A stretch of 64,000 bases of DNA, taken from positions 1,302,001 to 1,366,000 of the forward strand of contig NZ_CP043473.1 of the NCBI RefSeq assembly GCF_008275125.1, written 5' to 3'. Positions 16,919 through 26,129 of this stretch are shown here, in pieces. Within the stretch, counting starts at the first letter, position 1. Every line of letters begins with the position of its first letter. The notes under the pieces were generated by a model. It was not told where the DNA came from and searched no databases. It was given only the letters and a program-made list of their open reading frames with translations. The DNA comes from Chromobacterium paludis (GTDB lineage Bacteria; Pseudomonadota; Gammaproteobacteria; Burkholderiales; Chromobacteriaceae). A program made the position numbers and the translations under genes.

Positions 16919-17587
16919 TCAGTCATTCTTCATCAAATCGTACAGCTCGGCAATACTGCCCACCGTCAGGTCCGCGCCCAGGGCGGACGCGTCGGCGTAG
17001 CCGTAGTCGACGGCGATGGCGAGGCTGCCGGCGGCGCGCGCGGCGGACACGTCATTGGGCGAGTCTCCCACCATGGCCAGTTCGTTCGGCTGGATGCCCA
17101 GCACTTGGCAGGCATGCAGCAGCGGCAGGGCGGACGGTTTCTTTTCCGGCAGCGTGTCGCCGCCCAGGATCAGGCTGAAGGGGTCGCGCAGCTCCAGTTG
17201 CTCCAGCAGCGGCACGGCCAGCCGTTCGGATTTATTGGTGATGACCACCAGCGGGCGCTTGAGGGCGCGCAGCAGGGCCAGGCCATCGCGCACGCCGGCG
17301 TAGACCGTGGTCTGGTCGGCCAGGTGCTCGCGGTAATGCTGGACGAAGAAGCGGTAGCCGCGTTCCCAGATGTGGCCGTCGGCCTCGGCGTGGCGCTCGT
17401 CGGTGATGGCGCGATGCACCAGGCTGGCGATGCCGTCGCCGACATGGCTCTTGATGCGCTCCGGCTCCAGCGGCGGCAGGCCCAGGTGGGCGCGCATGGC
17501 ATTGGCGGCATTGGCCAGATCGGGGATGGAGTCGACCAGGGTGCCGTCCAGATCGAAGGCGACGGCTTGGATAGATTTGAGATTCAT
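16919..17587 (-). CDS. gph: phosphoglycolate phosphatase
   Basis: HAD-superfamily phosphatase that clears 2-phosphoglycolate. [18 protein letters not shown] is HAD motif I with nucleophile and acid/base Asp; [11 protein letters not shown] is motif [12 protein letters not shown] has the motif III Lys; [17 protein letters not shown] is motif IV. The 222-residue length with a helical cap matches Gph. It lies in the usual rpe-gph-trpE order, here with an SDR gene between rpe and gph. Confidence 0.93.
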   Translation of the reverse strand: MNLKSIQAVAFDLDGTLVDSIPDLANAANAMRAHLGLPPLEPERIKSHVGDGIASLVHRAITDERHAEADGHIWERGYRFFVQHYREHLADQTTVYAGVRDGLALLRALKRPLVVITNKSERLAVPLLEQLELRDPFSLILGGDTLPEKKPSALPLLHACQVLGIQPNELAMVGDSPNDVSAARAAGSLAIAVDYGYADASALGADLTVGSIAELYDLMKND

Positions 17588-17636
17588 GTGTCTGCTTTTG
17601 CAGCCGCGGCCGTCGGGCCGCGGCGGAAGGAAGGAT

Positions 17637-18389
17637 TTATAGATCGCGGATGTCTACGACTTGCGCTTGGCCGAAGGCCGGCGATACCAGGTAGTCCACG
17701 ATCAGGCGGGCCGCTTCGGCCGGCGAGGCCAGCGCGCCTTCCGCCTTGTAGGCGTCGAAGCGGGCTTTTTGCGGGAACTGGGTTTCGTCGCTGGCGCGGA
17801 TATTGCCCTGCATGTCGGTGTCCACCACGCCGGGATACAGCGCGACGATTTGCGCCGGATTGGCCTTGTCCTGCTGTTCCAGCGCCACGCAGCGGCTGAA
17901 ATGGTCGAGCCCGGCCTTGGTGGTGCAGTACACGCTCCAGCCCGGGTAGGCCTTGGCGGCGGCGCCGGACGAGATGTTCAGGATGCGGCGGCGCGCCGGC
18001 AAATGGTCGGTGGCGGCCAGCAGCGCATTGGCGGCCAAGAGCGGCGCGGTGACGTTGATGGCGACGGCCTTGATCACCTCGTCGGCCGGATAATGGCCGG
18101 CCTGGGCGATGGGCGTCACCACGCCGGCGTTGTTGATCAGCGAGATCGTCGCGCATTCCGGCAGCGGCAGCTGTTGCAGCGCGGTATGAATCGAGGCCGA
18201 CGCTTGCGCGGCGTCGGACAGGTCGGCGTTGACGGCCAGCAGGCGCTCCGGGTGGCGGCCCGCCAGGCCTTCCAGCGCCGGGCCGGCGTTGCGGGCGATG
18301 CCGACCACGAAATAGCCGTCGTTCAGCAGCGTTTCGCAGATGGCGAAACCGAGGCCGCGAGAGGCGCCGGTCACGATGAAGGCATGCAT
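17637..18389 (-). CDS. short-chain dehydrogenase/reductase
   Basis: A 250-residue NAD(P)-dependent oxidoreductase of the classical SDR fold. It has the nucleotide-binding TGASRGLG at the N-terminus, the structural LINNAG, the catalytic Ser in LNISSGAA and the Y-x-x-x-K in VYCTTKAGLDHF. The late PGVVDTDMQGNIR loop resembles sepiapterin/benzil-reductase-type SDRs. Substrate unknown. It sits 49 bases before gph, with a GC-rich inverted repeat (CCGCGGCC/GGGCCGCGG) in the gap. Confidence 0.88.
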   Translation of the reverse strand: MHAFIVTGASRGLGFAICETLLNDGYFVVGIARNAGPALEGLAGRHPERLLAVNADLSDAAQASASIHTALQQLPLPECATISLINNAGVVTPIAQAGHYPADEVIKAVAINVTAPLLAANALLAATDHLPARRRILNISSGAAAKAYPGWSVYCTTKAGLDHFSRCVALEQQDKANPAQIVALYPGVVDTDMQGNIRASDETQFPQKARFDAYKAEGALASPAEAARLIVDYLVSPAFGQAQVVDIRDL

Positions 18390-18428
18390 TCTTTACCCCT
18401 TGATAAATGGAAGGATGCGGTCGCGTTC

Positions 18429-19112
18429 TTAGGCTTGGACGCGAGCCAGTTCCGCGCGCATGGCGTCAATGACCGTCTTGTAGTCAGGCTGGCCATAGAT
18501 GGCGGAGCCGGCCACGAAGGTGTCGGCGCCGGCTGCCGCCACTTGGGCGATATTGTCCACCTTGACGCCGCCGTCCACCTCCAGCCAGATCTCGCCGCCG
18601 TGCTTGGCGGTGTATTCATCGATGCGCAACCGGGCTTGTCTGATCTTTTCCAGCGCGTGCGGAATGAACGATTGTCCGCCGAAACCCGGGTTGACCGACA
18701 TGATCAGTATCATGTCCAGCTTGTCCATCACGTGGTCCAGGTAGCTGAGCGGCGTGGCCGGATTGAACACCAGGCCGGCCTTGCAGCCCGCGTCCTTGAT
18801 CAGGCCCAGCGTGCGGTCGATATGCTCCGAGCCCTCCGGGTGGAAGGTGATGATGTCGGCGCCGGCCTTGGCGAAGGCGGCGGCCAGCGCGTCCACCGGC
18901 TTGACCATCAGGTGCACGTCGATGGGCGCGCTGCTGTGTGGGCGGATGGCCTCGCAGAACATCGGGCCCATGGTCAGATTGGGCACGTAATGATTGTCCA
19001 TCACGTCGAAGTGGATGATGTCGGCGCCGGCGGCGATGACATCGCTGACTTCCTGGCCCAGGCGGGCGAAATCGGCGGACAGAATGCTGGGGGCGATACG
19101 AAAAGTGCGCAT
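18429..19112 (-). CDS. rpe: ribulose-phosphate 3-epimerase
   Basis: Interconverts ribulose-5-phosphate and xylulose-5-phosphate in the pentose phosphate pathway. The TIM barrel shows [14 protein letters not shown] at the start, [38 protein letters not shown], and [11 protein letters not shown] with the metal and catalytic Asp residues. I chose the start at 19112 ([12 protein letters not shown]), giving 227 residues as in other Rpe proteins; the frame is open 38 codons further without similarity. Divergent from apaG by 103 bases. Confidence 0.96.
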   Translation of the reverse strand: MRTFRIAPSILSADFARLGQEVSDVIAAGADIIHFDVMDNHYVPNLTMGPMFCEAIRPHSSAPIDVHLMVKPVDALAAAFAKAGADIITFHPEGSEHIDRTLGLIKDAGCKAGLVFNPATPLSYLDHVMDKLDMILIMSVNPGFGGQSFIPHALEKIRQARLRIDEYTAKHGGEIWLEVDGGVKVDNIAQVAAAGADTFVAGSAIYGQPDYKTVIDAMRAELARVQA

Positions 19113-19215
19113 GGCGAGGCTCGGGATCGATAAACGAGGAATGCCCGGCATTCTACCGCGCCAAAAGCGCTTTGGCCGGATAAAATGAGAACCATATCGA
19201 TACGGAGGAGCCGAA

Positions 19216-19596
19216 ATGGCCGACAAAGTCTATCAGGTAGCGGTGGAGGCGGAGCCGCAATACATCGCCGAACAATCCAATATGGCCAACGACATTTATG
19301 TGTTTGGCTACCGCGTGCGCATCGTCAATACCGGCAGCGAGCCGGCGCAGCTGGTGAGCCGCCACTGGATCATCACCGACGCCAACCAGCAGGTGCAGGA
19401 GGTGCGCGGCATGGGGGTGGTGGGCGAGCAGCCCCACCTGGAGCCGGGCCAGGCCTTCGAGTACACCAGCGCCACGCACTTGAAGACGCCTTACGGCAGC
19501 ATGAAAGGCAGCTACCAGATGGTGGCGGACGACGGCCAGCGTTTCGAGGCGGACATCCCGGAAATGACGCTGGTCGCGCCGCGCGTGCTGCATTAG
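19216..19596 (+). CDS. apaG: ApaG (CorD) protein
   Basis: A 126-residue beta-sandwich protein of the ApaG/DUF525 family, linked to magnesium/cobalt homeostasis and dinucleoside polyphosphate metabolism, though its biochemical role is unsettled. Visible are [57 protein letters not shown] and [14 protein letters not shown] stands nine bases before ATG 19216. The stop overlaps that of a tiny gene on the other strand. Confidence 0.96.
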   Translation: MADKVYQVAVEAEPQYIAEQSNMANDIYVFGYRVRIVNTGSEPAQLVSRHWIITDANQQVQEVRGMGVVGEQPHLEPGQAFEYTSATHLKTPYGSMKGSYQMVADDGQRFEADIPEMTLVAPRVLH

Positions 19597-19700
19597 TCCT
19601 CTTTACAGGACGGGTCCTTGTCGTCGCGCGGCCAGGTCCACCACACGATGAAGGAGGCGAGCGCCGCGGCGCCCAATGCTTCCAGCAACAGTATCCACAT
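19593..19700 (-). CDS. predicted 35-residue single-pass membrane protein
   Basis: The minus strand reads MWILLLEALGAAALASFIVW followed by [15 protein letters not shown]. That is one hydrophobic helix with a tryptophan belt and a short charged tail, a sound membrane microprotein profile. It overlaps the apaG stop by four bases and lies in the 170-base gap before the ABC exporter, too short for ordinary ORF cut-offs. A purine-rich AAAAGGGG stands about nine bases before the start. I do not know a family for it. Confidence 0.5.
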   Translation of the reverse strand: MWILLLEALGAAALASFIVWWTWPRDDKDPSCKED

Positions 19701-19768
19701 GAGGTCTGCCCCTTTTCGAGTGTAGCCGTTTTCACTTTGGGTCAGGCTCCAGCCACAGGCAAGCTTTT

Positions 19769-21556
19769 ATGCGTTTCACCCATACCGGCCCGGCGCCGAC
19801 CAACCGCAATGATTGGCAGACTCTGAAAACGCTGTTCCCGTATTTGTGGGACTTCAAGTGGCGAGTGTCGCTGGCGCTTTGCTGCATGGTGCTGGCCAAG
19901 GTGGCGGCGGTGACGGTGCCGCTGTACCTCAAGGACATCGTCGATCAGCTATCCGTGCCGGCCACCTTGCTGGCCATCCCGGTGCTGGCCCTGACCGGCT
20001 ACGGGGTGGCGCGGCTGCTGTCCGGCGTGCTGGGCGAGCTGCGCGACGCGGTGTTCGCCCGGGTGATCCAGGGCGCGGTGCGCAGTGTGGCGCGCAGTGT
20101 ATTCCGCCACCTGTTCAAGCTGTCCTTGCGCTTCCATCTGGAGCGCCACACCGGCGGCATGAGCCGCGACATCGAGCGCGGCACCAAGGGCATCGGTTTT
20201 TTACTGAATTTCACCGTGTTCAACATCCTGCCCACCCTGTTGGAAATTGGCATGGTGACAGTGATTTTGCTGCACCGTTACGCCTGGGAGTTCGCCGCGG
20301 TGACGCTGGGCACCATCGGCATTTACATCGCTTTCACGCTGCTGGTCACGGAATGGCGCACCGTCTACCGCCGCACCATGAACGATCTGGATTCCAAGGC
20401 CAACTCCAAGGCCATAGACGCGCTGCTCAACTACGAGACGGTCAAGTATTTCAATAACGAGGAATACGAGTCCAAACGCTACGACCGCAATCTGGAAGCT
20501 TGGGAGGCGTCCGCGATCAAGAACCAGGTATCGCTGTCGCTGCTCAATGCCGGGCAGGCCGCCATCATCGCCACCGGCGTCACGCTGGTCATGGTGCTGG
20601 CGGCGCGCGACGTGGTGGCGCACCGCATGACGGTGGGCGACGTGGTGCTGGTGGCCACCTTCATCACCCAGCTGTATGCGCCGCTCAATTTCCTGGGGTT
20701 CGTCTACCGCGAGATCAAGCACTCACTGGCGGACATCGAGCGCATGTTCACGCTGCTGGGCGTCAATCTGGAGGTGGCTGACGATTCGGACGCGGCTGCG
20801 CTGGACGCGCGCAGCGCGACGGTGCGCTTTGAGCGCGTGGGCTTCGCCTATGAGTCCAAGCGGCAAATCCTGCACGAGGTGGACTTCACCATCCCGGCCG
20901 GCCAGACGCTGGCGGTGGTCGGCGCCAGCGGCGCCGGCAAGTCCACGCTGTCGCGGCTGCTGTTCCGCTTTTATGACGTCACGGCGGGCGCGGTGAAGAT
21001 CAACGGCCAGGACATACGCAAGCTGACCCAGGATTCCTTGCGCGCGCACATCGGCATCGTGCCGCAGGACACGGTGCTGTTCAACGACACGGTGTATTAC
21101 AACATCGCCTACGGCAAGCCGGGCGCGACGCGCGAGGAAGTCATCGAGGCCGCCCGGTCGGCGCATATCCATGACTTTGTCAGCAGCCTGCCCGACGGTT
21201 ACGACACCTTGGTGGGCGAGCGCGGGCTCAAACTGTCCGGAGGGGAGAAACAGCGCGTGGCCATCGCCCGCACCATTCTGAAAAATCCGCCGATCCTGAT
21301 CTTCGACGAGGCCACCAGCGCGCTGGACTCGCGCACGGAAAAGGCCATCCAGAACGAGCTGGCCGCCATCTCCGCCAATCGCACCACGCTGATCATCGCC
21401 CATAGGCTATCCACCATCGTCGACGCCGACCGCATTCTGGTGCTGGACGCCGGACGCGTGGTGGAACAGGGCAGTCATCGCGAGCTGCTGGCCAAGGATG
21501 GCCGCTATGCCGAGATGTGGCGGCTGCAGCAGGAGAGCGAGGCGGTGACGGAATAG
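19769..21556 (+). CDS. Atm1-like ABC exporter, fused membrane and ATPase domains
   Basis: A 595-residue half-transporter that acts as a homodimer. Residues ~20-320 are a six-helix exporter domain; PLYLKDIVDQLS and the DALLNYETVKYFNNE coupling segment are typical of the Atm1/ABCB7 (heavy-metal tolerance, glutathione-polysulfide) branch. The ATPase has Walker A GASGAGKST, Q-loop IVPQDTVLF, signature LSGGEKQR, Walker B ILIFDEATSALD and H-loop IIAHRLST. The substrate is inferred from the branch. Followed 17 bases later by a convergent gene. Confidence 0.92.
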   Translation: MRFTHTGPAPTNRNDWQTLKTLFPYLWDFKWRVSLALCCMVLAKVAAVTVPLYLKDIVDQLSVPATLLAIPVLALTGYGVARLLSGVLGELRDAVFARVIQGAVRSVARSVFRHLFKLSLRFHLERHTGGMSRDIERGTKGIGFLLNFTVFNILPTLLEIGMVTVILLHRYAWEFAAVTLGTIGIYIAFTLLVTEWRTVYRRTMNDLDSKANSKAIDALLNYETVKYFNNEEYESKRYDRNLEAWEASAIKNQVSLSLLNAGQAAIIATGVTLVMVLAARDVVAHRMTVGDVVLVATFITQLYAPLNFLGFVYREIKHSLADIERMFTLLGVNLEVADDSDAAALDARSATVRFERVGFAYESKRQILHEVDFTIPAGQTLAVVGASGAGKSTLSRLLFRFYDVTAGAVKINGQDIRKLTQDSLRAHIGIVPQDTVLFNDTVYYNIAYGKPGATREEVIEAARSAHIHDFVSSLPDGYDTLVGERGLKLSGGEKQRVAIARTILKNPPILIFDEATSALDSRTEKAIQNELAAISANRTTLIIAHRLSTIVDADRILVLDAGRVVEQGSHRELLAKDGRYAEMWRLQQESEAVTE

Positions 21557-21573
21557 GTCCCTGCAGCGGCTGG

Positions 21574-22179
21574 CTATTCCTGGTTTATCGTGACCCGCGG
21601 CCAGCGCAACGCATAGCGTTTTTGAGCAATGCGGGCGCGATAAGTCTCTAAGCTGACCCGCGCCGGATTGCGGCGGATGCGCATGGCCAGCAGATCGTCC
21701 AGGCCATGCGGCGCAATGATGCGCAGCGCGTCGTCCTTGTCCAGCCGCACGCCCACGGCGGTGGCGTACTCCGGCCAACTGGCCACGGCCTCCTCCAGCG
21801 AGCGCAGCGGCGGCACTTCGTGGCCGAAATACGCGCCAAACCATAAATGCACCGCCGCCTGGTTGCTCACTTCCCAGGGAGCGTCCGGCGCGATGGCCTG
21901 CAGGCGGGCTTGCAGCGCGTCGTCCTGCGCTTGCTCCAGGCAGGCGGGATCGAAGTAGGCGACGTCGATGTCGGCCAGGGCAGACGGCTGGTGGTAGCCA
22001 TGCAGGTGGTCCCACACCGCGTTGCGCACCGCGCCGGCGCCTATGCACCAAGCGTCCAGTTCCAGTTGCCGCGCGGCATGCAAGGCCGCCATCAGCCAGG
22101 GCGTGCCGAGGATCATGGCGCGCAGGCGCGCCTCATCCGCTTCGCGGGTTGGCGGCGCGGGGCGTTGCGCGGGCGTCAA
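21574..22179 (-). CDS. nucleotidyltransferase-family protein (NTP_transf_6 type)
   Basis: About 201 residues. CIGAGAVRNAVWDHLHGYHQ and LADIDVAYFDP form the G-[AS]...D-x-D nucleotidyltransferase-like pocket of the DUF925 family; the VRLDKDDALRIIAPHGLDDL segment is also typical. Biochemical role is unknown. The frame is open upstream into the next gene. I placed the start at a TTG overlapping that gene's stop (TTGA, 22179); an ATG at 22119 (MILGTPWLMAAL) is the alternative. Confidence 0.8.
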   Translation of the reverse strand: MTPAQRPAPPTREADEARLRAMILGTPWLMAALHAARQLELDAWCIGAGAVRNAVWDHLHGYHQPSALADIDVAYFDPACLEQAQDDALQARLQAIAPDAPWEVSNQAAVHLWFGAYFGHEVPPLRSLEEAVASWPEYATAVGVRLDKDDALRIIAPHGLDDLLAMRIRRNPARVSLETYRARIAQKRYALRWPRVTINQE

Positions 22180-22574
22180 ACCGGGCTCTTGGCGTTTTGC
22201 AGCACGGTGCGGTAGCCATCGTGGTCGGCGAAGGTGGCGCCGCGCGCGTCCCAGTAGGGATTGGCGGACGGCACCTGGGCGAAGCCCGCGGCGCGCATGC
22301 AGGCGCCGGCAGCTACCCATTCGGCGTGGTCCGGCAGGTAGAAAACCAGCAGGTCTTCCGCAGTGGGCGTGGGCGGCAGCGGGTGCCGATGGCTGACGAT
22401 GAATTCCAGGTGATAGCCGGCGCCGGGCAGGCCCAGCATGACGCCATCGAAGCCGTCATGATCATGGAAGCTGCCTAGCAGCTGGAAGTTCAGGCCCTCG
22501 CAATACATGGCCTGGCTGAGGGCCAGATTGCTGACCGGACGCGCGACGCGCAGATGGGGAATGTGCAGGTACAT
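22176..22574 (-). CDS. VOC-family (glyoxalase-like) protein
   Basis: A 132-residue vicinal-oxygen-chelate fold protein. The first beta-alpha-beta-beta-beta module is IPHLRVARPVSNLALSQAMY, then CEGLNFQLLGSFHDHDGFDG and YHLEFIVSH; the second ends in NPYWDARGATFADHDGYR, giving paired metal ligands (H.. and ..E). It resembles YycE-like lyases or dioxygenases of unknown substrate. Start taken at 22574 (MYLHIPHL); an ATG three codons earlier is possible. Overlaps the nucleotidyltransferase gene by 4 bases. Confidence 0.8.
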   Translation of the reverse strand: MYLHIPHLRVARPVSNLALSQAMYCEGLNFQLLGSFHDHDGFDGVMLGLPGAGYHLEFIVSHRHPLPPTPTAEDLLVFYLPDHAEWVAAGACMRAAGFAQVPSANPYWDARGATFADHDGYRTVLQNAKSPV

Positions 22575-22625
22575 GGCGGGCATCCGCTAGATGGCTATGC
22601 TCAATCATGCCATGCGGGTGGTTTT

Positions 22626-23030
22626 TCAGCCAGGTTTGCCGGCCTTGATCTGCTTCATTTCCTCTATCACCCGCGCGCCTTGTTCCAGCGCCTGCCGCAG
22701 GGCTTCGGCCTGCGGCAGATCGGCGAAGGCCAGCTCCGGGTCCAGCGCGGCCAGGGCGCGGCGGGCGCAGGCGCAGACGTCCGCCGCGGCGGTGAAGTCG
22801 GCCGGCCCCATCACCTTGCCGTTGCGGATGCGGCGGTAGTAGGCGCGAGTGGAGTTCAGGTATTGGGCGGCGCCTTCATTGCCGTCCAGCGCGCCGGCGG
22901 CGGCCAGCGTTTCCAGCTGGTGGGTCAGTTGCCGGCATGCTTGCTCGGCGTGATGGTAGCGCTGCTCCTGGGCGCGGCGTTCCTGTTGGCCCGGTTTGGG
23001 GGCGGCGGTTTTCTTCTTGCGCTCGGCCAT
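22626..23030 (-). CDS. hypothetical protein with lysine-rich N-terminus
   Basis: A 134-residue soluble, mostly helical protein. It opens MAERKKKTAAPKPGQQERRA with AAGGAA upstream, which sets the start; the longer frame to 23177 is not supported. The middle holds LNSTRAYYRRIRNGKVMGPA and two nearby cysteines (ADVCACARR). No family recognised. The basic tail could bind nucleic acid. Confidence 0.7.
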   Translation of the reverse strand: MAERKKKTAAPKPGQQERRAQEQRYHHAEQACRQLTHQLETLAAAGALDGNEGAAQYLNSTRAYYRRIRNGKVMGPADFTAAADVCACARRALAALDPELAFADLPQAEALRQALEQGARVIEEMKQIKAGKPG

Positions 23031-23082
23031 GGGGTTTCCTTGTTTCGTGGAGCGCGATTCTAGCCGCCGGGGCGCGCCGCGT

Positions 23083-23805
23083 CTAATGCAGCTGGAAGCG
23101 GGCCAGGGCTTCGAAGCTGGCGGGCAGCGAGACTTCGACGAAATCGTCCAGGCAGAACAGGGTGAGCTTGCCGCCATAGACGGCGCCGGTGTCCAGATGC
23201 ATCACGTTGTCGTACATGACGGCGCGCTCTTGCGGCGTGTGGCCCACCAGCAGCAGGTCCACGCCGGCCACGTGGCCGGCGCCCTGGTTCAGGGCGCGTT
23301 CGCGCGACCACAGCAAGGTGTCGTAGTCCTGCTCGCTGGGATTGTCCGCTTCCAGCCGCGCGGCCAGCGTGGTCCAGTCGTTGTGGGGGCAGTCGGCGTG
23401 CACGATGCCGATTTTGCCGCCCTCGGCGTCGATCTCTATGGCCAGCGGCAGCTGGGACATGGCGGCGACGCAGGCGTCGCGCGCGGCGGGGGAGAGTTCG
23501 GTCAGCCAGCGGCCGCCGTTGCGCAGGTGGCGCTCGCTGTCTTCCAGCGGATTGCGCATGGCGTCCAGCGCCATCTGTTCATGGTTGCCGCGCACGGCGT
23601 GAAACCAGGGTTGGGCCAGCCACTCCGCCACCTGATGGCTGTCCGGCCCGCGATCCACCAGATCGCCCACCGAGAACAGCCGGTCCCGCGCCGGATCGAA
23701 GGCGATGATCTTCATCAAGCGCCGCAGCGGTTCGAAGCAGCCGTGCAGGTCGCCCACCACCCAATCTCGCCCCGCGCGGTTGCGCGGCAGTGTCTTGATC
23801 ATCAT
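23083..23805 (-). CDS. metallophosphoesterase (serine/threonine phosphatase-like)
   Basis: A 240-residue calcineurin-like enzyme. All metal motifs are present: WVVGDLHGCFEPLRR (GDxHG), FSVGDLVDRGPDS (GDxxDRG), HAVRGNHEQMALD (GNHE), then IVHADCPHNDW and LLVGHTPQERAV with the C-terminal His ligands, followed by LDTGAVYGGKLTL. It matches the PrpA/PrpE/ApaH-like bacterial group that acts on phosphoproteins or Ap4A; which one cannot be settled here. Confidence 0.9.
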   Translation of the reverse strand: MMIKTLPRNRAGRDWVVGDLHGCFEPLRRLMKIIAFDPARDRLFSVGDLVDRGPDSHQVAEWLAQPWFHAVRGNHEQMALDAMRNPLEDSERHLRNGGRWLTELSPAARDACVAAMSQLPLAIEIDAEGGKIGIVHADCPHNDWTTLAARLEADNPSEQDYDTLLWSRERALNQGAGHVAGVDLLLVGHTPQERAVMYDNVMHLDTGAVYGGKLTLFCLDDFVEVSLPASFEALARFQLH

Positions 23806-23833
23806 GGAGGCGACTCGTCCTTTCTTCAGCTCT

Positions 23834-24487
23834 TCAGCGCGCCATCCAGTCGCGGCAAAATTCGTCGCGGAACTGGAACAGCCATTGCAGCTTGCTTTCG
23901 GCTAGCGCGCGGCCGGCTTCGGTCTGCATCATGCCCGGCAGCCTGGCCAGCTTGACGTCGATGTGGTCGATCGCCCAGGCCTGGTCATCCAGGCCGCGGT
24001 GCTCGGCCAGCGGGTCCAGCGGATGGGCAAGGGCGCGGCCCATGCGGCCGGAAACGTAGAACATGCGGGCCAGGCCTACCGGACCCAGCGCGTCCATGCG
24101 GTCGGCGTCCTGCACGATCTTGGCCTCCAGCGTGCGCGTCGGGATGGCGGCGGAGAAGCTGTGAGCCTCGATGCTGTGGGCGATATTGTCCAGCTGGGCG
24201 GGGCTGAGGCCGCTCTCCGCCAGCAATTCGCGCGCGCGCTCGGCGGACCAGCGCGAAGCGAGGTGGCGTTGCGGGTGGCTCTTGGGCAGGTTGACCAGAT
24301 CATGCAGATAGCTGCCGGCCATCACCACCAAGGGGTCGGCTTCAGGGTAGTGCGCCAGCAACTGGCGCGCCACCGCCCAGACGCGGTGCAGGTGGCTGAG
24401 ATCATGGGCGCCGTCGTCGTCGGGCGGTTGTTGTTCCAGCAGCGCGATCAGCTTGTGCTGCCATTCAATTTGCAATTGCGGGTGCAT
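23834..24487 (-). CDS. HD-domain phosphohydrolase
   Basis: A 217-residue metal-dependent hydrolase of the YedJ type. GAHDLSHLHRVWAVARQLL holds the first His, SYLHDLVNLPKSHP the HD pair and AKIVQDADRMDALGPVGLAR the distal Asp, the full H...HD...D set. It probably acts on a nucleotide or other phosphoester. AAGGAC is six bases before the start. It is closely followed by the phosphatase gene at 23805. Confidence 0.88.
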   Translation of the reverse strand: MHPQLQIEWQHKLIALLEQQPPDDDGAHDLSHLHRVWAVARQLLAHYPEADPLVVMAGSYLHDLVNLPKSHPQRHLASRWSAERARELLAESGLSPAQLDNIAHSIEAHSFSAAIPTRTLEAKIVQDADRMDALGPVGLARMFYVSGRMGRALAHPLDPLAEHRGLDDQAWAIDHIDVKLARLPGMMQTEAGRALAESKLQWLFQFRDEFCRDWMAR

Positions 24488-24541
24488 CGAGAGTCCTTGT
24501 TTCGCATCGCGGTCGCAGCGGCCGCCTCGGTTTGCATTTTA

Positions 24542-25396
24542 TCACTGCGCGGTCTGCGCCGCCGGCTTGGCCATTTCCCATTGCGACAATCGGTAGCTGG
24601 CTTGGTGCTTCAACAGCAACTGGATCAGCGGCAGGTCGCGGCTGTCCACGTTGTTGAAGCTGAGGCGGCCGCCCGGCGTCAGTTTCTGGCCTTCCCGCAG
24701 CAGGCAGCCGGCGATGCCCCGGCGTCGATATTCCGGCGCGACATGCAGCTCCACCGCCTCGCCGTCGCGCGATAGCAGGAAGGAGCCGAGCAAGGCGCTG
24801 TCGCGCTCAACGGTCAGCCAGCGCAGGGCGGGTTCGGCGCGCCGCAGCGACTCGCGCCGGTTGGGCACGGCCGGCGGGTAGGCCGGCTGGGCATCCGGCC
24901 AGGCGGCGGCGCCGTGTTCGGCATGCGCCGTGACGGCCCAGACTTGGCGAGCCGCGATGGGCTGCTGGATTTGGTAGCAATCCAGCCTGCGCAAGCTGGA
25001 GAAACCCAGCGTGGCGTAGGCCTGGCGCGCGCGCAGATTGCCGTCTATCACTTCCAGCCGCTGCTGCAGGATGCCGCGTTCGGCCAGCCGCGCGGTCACG
25101 TGTCGCGCCATCTCGGTCAAAGCGTGCCGCCGCCTGCCCTCGGGCGCGACGCCGGCGGCGATGCAATAGCCCTCTTGCCGGCCGTCTATCCAGGGCGTGG
25201 CGGTCAGCCAGAAACCAATCAGCGCGCCGTCCAGCCAGGCGCCGGCGCTGAGTTCCGGCACCCAGCCGCGCCGGTTCAGCATGGCCGCGAACGGTTCCAG
25301 GGCAGGCTGCGCCGGCACCAGATAGTCGCTGAAGGCTGCCAGGAAGCAGGGATGCAGATCGGCCGCTTGCAGGCCTTCCAGCGAGGCGATGTTCAT
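24542..25396 (-). CDS. protein with two tandem GNAT acetyltransferase domains
   Basis: A 284-residue protein. The N-terminal half ends in VIDGNLRARQAYATLGFSSL and the C-terminal half has LHVAPEYRRRGIAGCLLREG, the acetyl-CoA pyrophosphate loop (R-x-x-G). Two GNAT folds in one chain are indicated; the first has a weaker CoA loop (APEGRRRHALTEMARHV). Start at 25396 (MNIASLEG), overlapping the previous stop by four bases. The open frame to 26059 upstream is a shadow of the DJ-1 gene. Substrate unknown. Confidence 0.85.
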   Translation of the reverse strand: MNIASLEGLQAADLHPCFLAAFSDYLVPAQPALEPFAAMLNRRGWVPELSAGAWLDGALIGFWLTATPWIDGRQEGYCIAAGVAPEGRRRHALTEMARHVTARLAERGILQQRLEVIDGNLRARQAYATLGFSSLRRLDCYQIQQPIAARQVWAVTAHAEHGAAAWPDAQPAYPPAVPNRRESLRRAEPALRWLTVERDSALLGSFLLSRDGEAVELHVAPEYRRRGIAGCLLREGQKLTPGGRLSFNNVDSRDLPLIQLLLKHQASYRLSQWEMAKPAAQTAQ

Positions 25397-26001
25397 GGCA
25401 GGGCGGCCTCTGTTGCCTGGACGATGGCCAGCGCGCGCTCGACATAGGCGGCTTCTTCGCCCACCGGCGCGACATAAGACAGGACTTCCCGCGCGCGCGC
25501 TTCGCCAGCCAGCCGCAGCAGCACCCAGGCAGCCAAGTATTGCGAGGCCAGGCAGCCGCCGGCAGTGGCGACATTGCCGACGGCGCGGAAGGCGCCGGAC
25601 GCGACTTTCACGCCACGCTCTTCCAGCATGGGACGCGTCATGCCGTCGGAACAGGCGACGCCGTCCGCCAGCAGGCCCAGCCGGTGCAAGACCAGCGCGC
25701 CGGAGCATTGCGAGCCTATCAGCTGCCGGGACGCATCCAGTTTGAGCTGACCCATGATGGCGTCGTCGGCCACCCAGTCGCGCGTGCGCCAGCCGCTGCC
25801 TATCAGCACCGCGTCGGCGTGGTTGGCGTAAGACAGCGTCTCCTGGCGTTCTATGCGCGCGCCGGAGCGGGTTTGCACGGTGGGCGACGGAGAGCAGATG
25901 CGCACCTTCCAGCCATGCGGCGCCATGCGGCCGAGTATGCCGGAGGCGATGAAGGAGTCCAGTTCGTTGAAGCAGTCCAGCGTGACGATGGCGATATCCA
26001 T
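25393..26001 (-). CDS. DJ-1/PfpI-family protein
   Basis: A 202-residue glutamine-amidotransferase-like fold: MDIAIVTLDCFNELDSFIAS at the start, VLIGSGWRTRDW, and the nucleophile elbow IGSQCSGALVLHRLGLL with a reactive Cys. It matches the GATase1/PfpI group that includes AraC-type sensor domains and glyoxalase III-like enzymes. AGGA stands seven bases before the ATG. It is coupled to the GNAT gene by an ATGA overlap. Confidence 0.88.
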   Translation of the reverse strand: MDIAIVTLDCFNELDSFIASGILGRMAPHGWKVRICSPSPTVQTRSGARIERQETLSYANHADAVLIGSGWRTRDWVADDAIMGQLKLDASRQLIGSQCSGALVLHRLGLLADGVACSDGMTRPMLEERGVKVASGAFRAVGNVATAGGCLASQYLAAWVLLRLAGEARAREVLSYVAPVGEEAAYVERALAIVQATEAALP

Positions 26002-26093
26002 GGGGCATCCTGGGAAGGGCGGGCATGGATATGATGTTCGCGTGGTCGGGCCGGGTCAACCACCCTGGCGCAAGGGCGCATGAGAAGACGGCG

Positions 26094-26125
26094 GAAAATA
26101 AAGCCTCGCCAGTTGGGCGGGGCTT
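26094..26125 (-). terminator. intrinsic terminator of pgeF
   Basis: On the minus strand AAGCCCCGCC / GGCGAGGCTT pair with one mismatch and a 5-base loop, followed by TATTTT, five bases after the pgeF stop. Confidence 0.8.
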
Positions 26126-26129
26126 GGGG

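Noticed and set aside
24542..26059. A 505-codon frame that would fuse an extra N-terminal region to the GNAT protein
   Set aside because: The first 221 codons are a shadow of the DJ-1 gene in another frame, with low-complexity Arg/Ala-rich translation.
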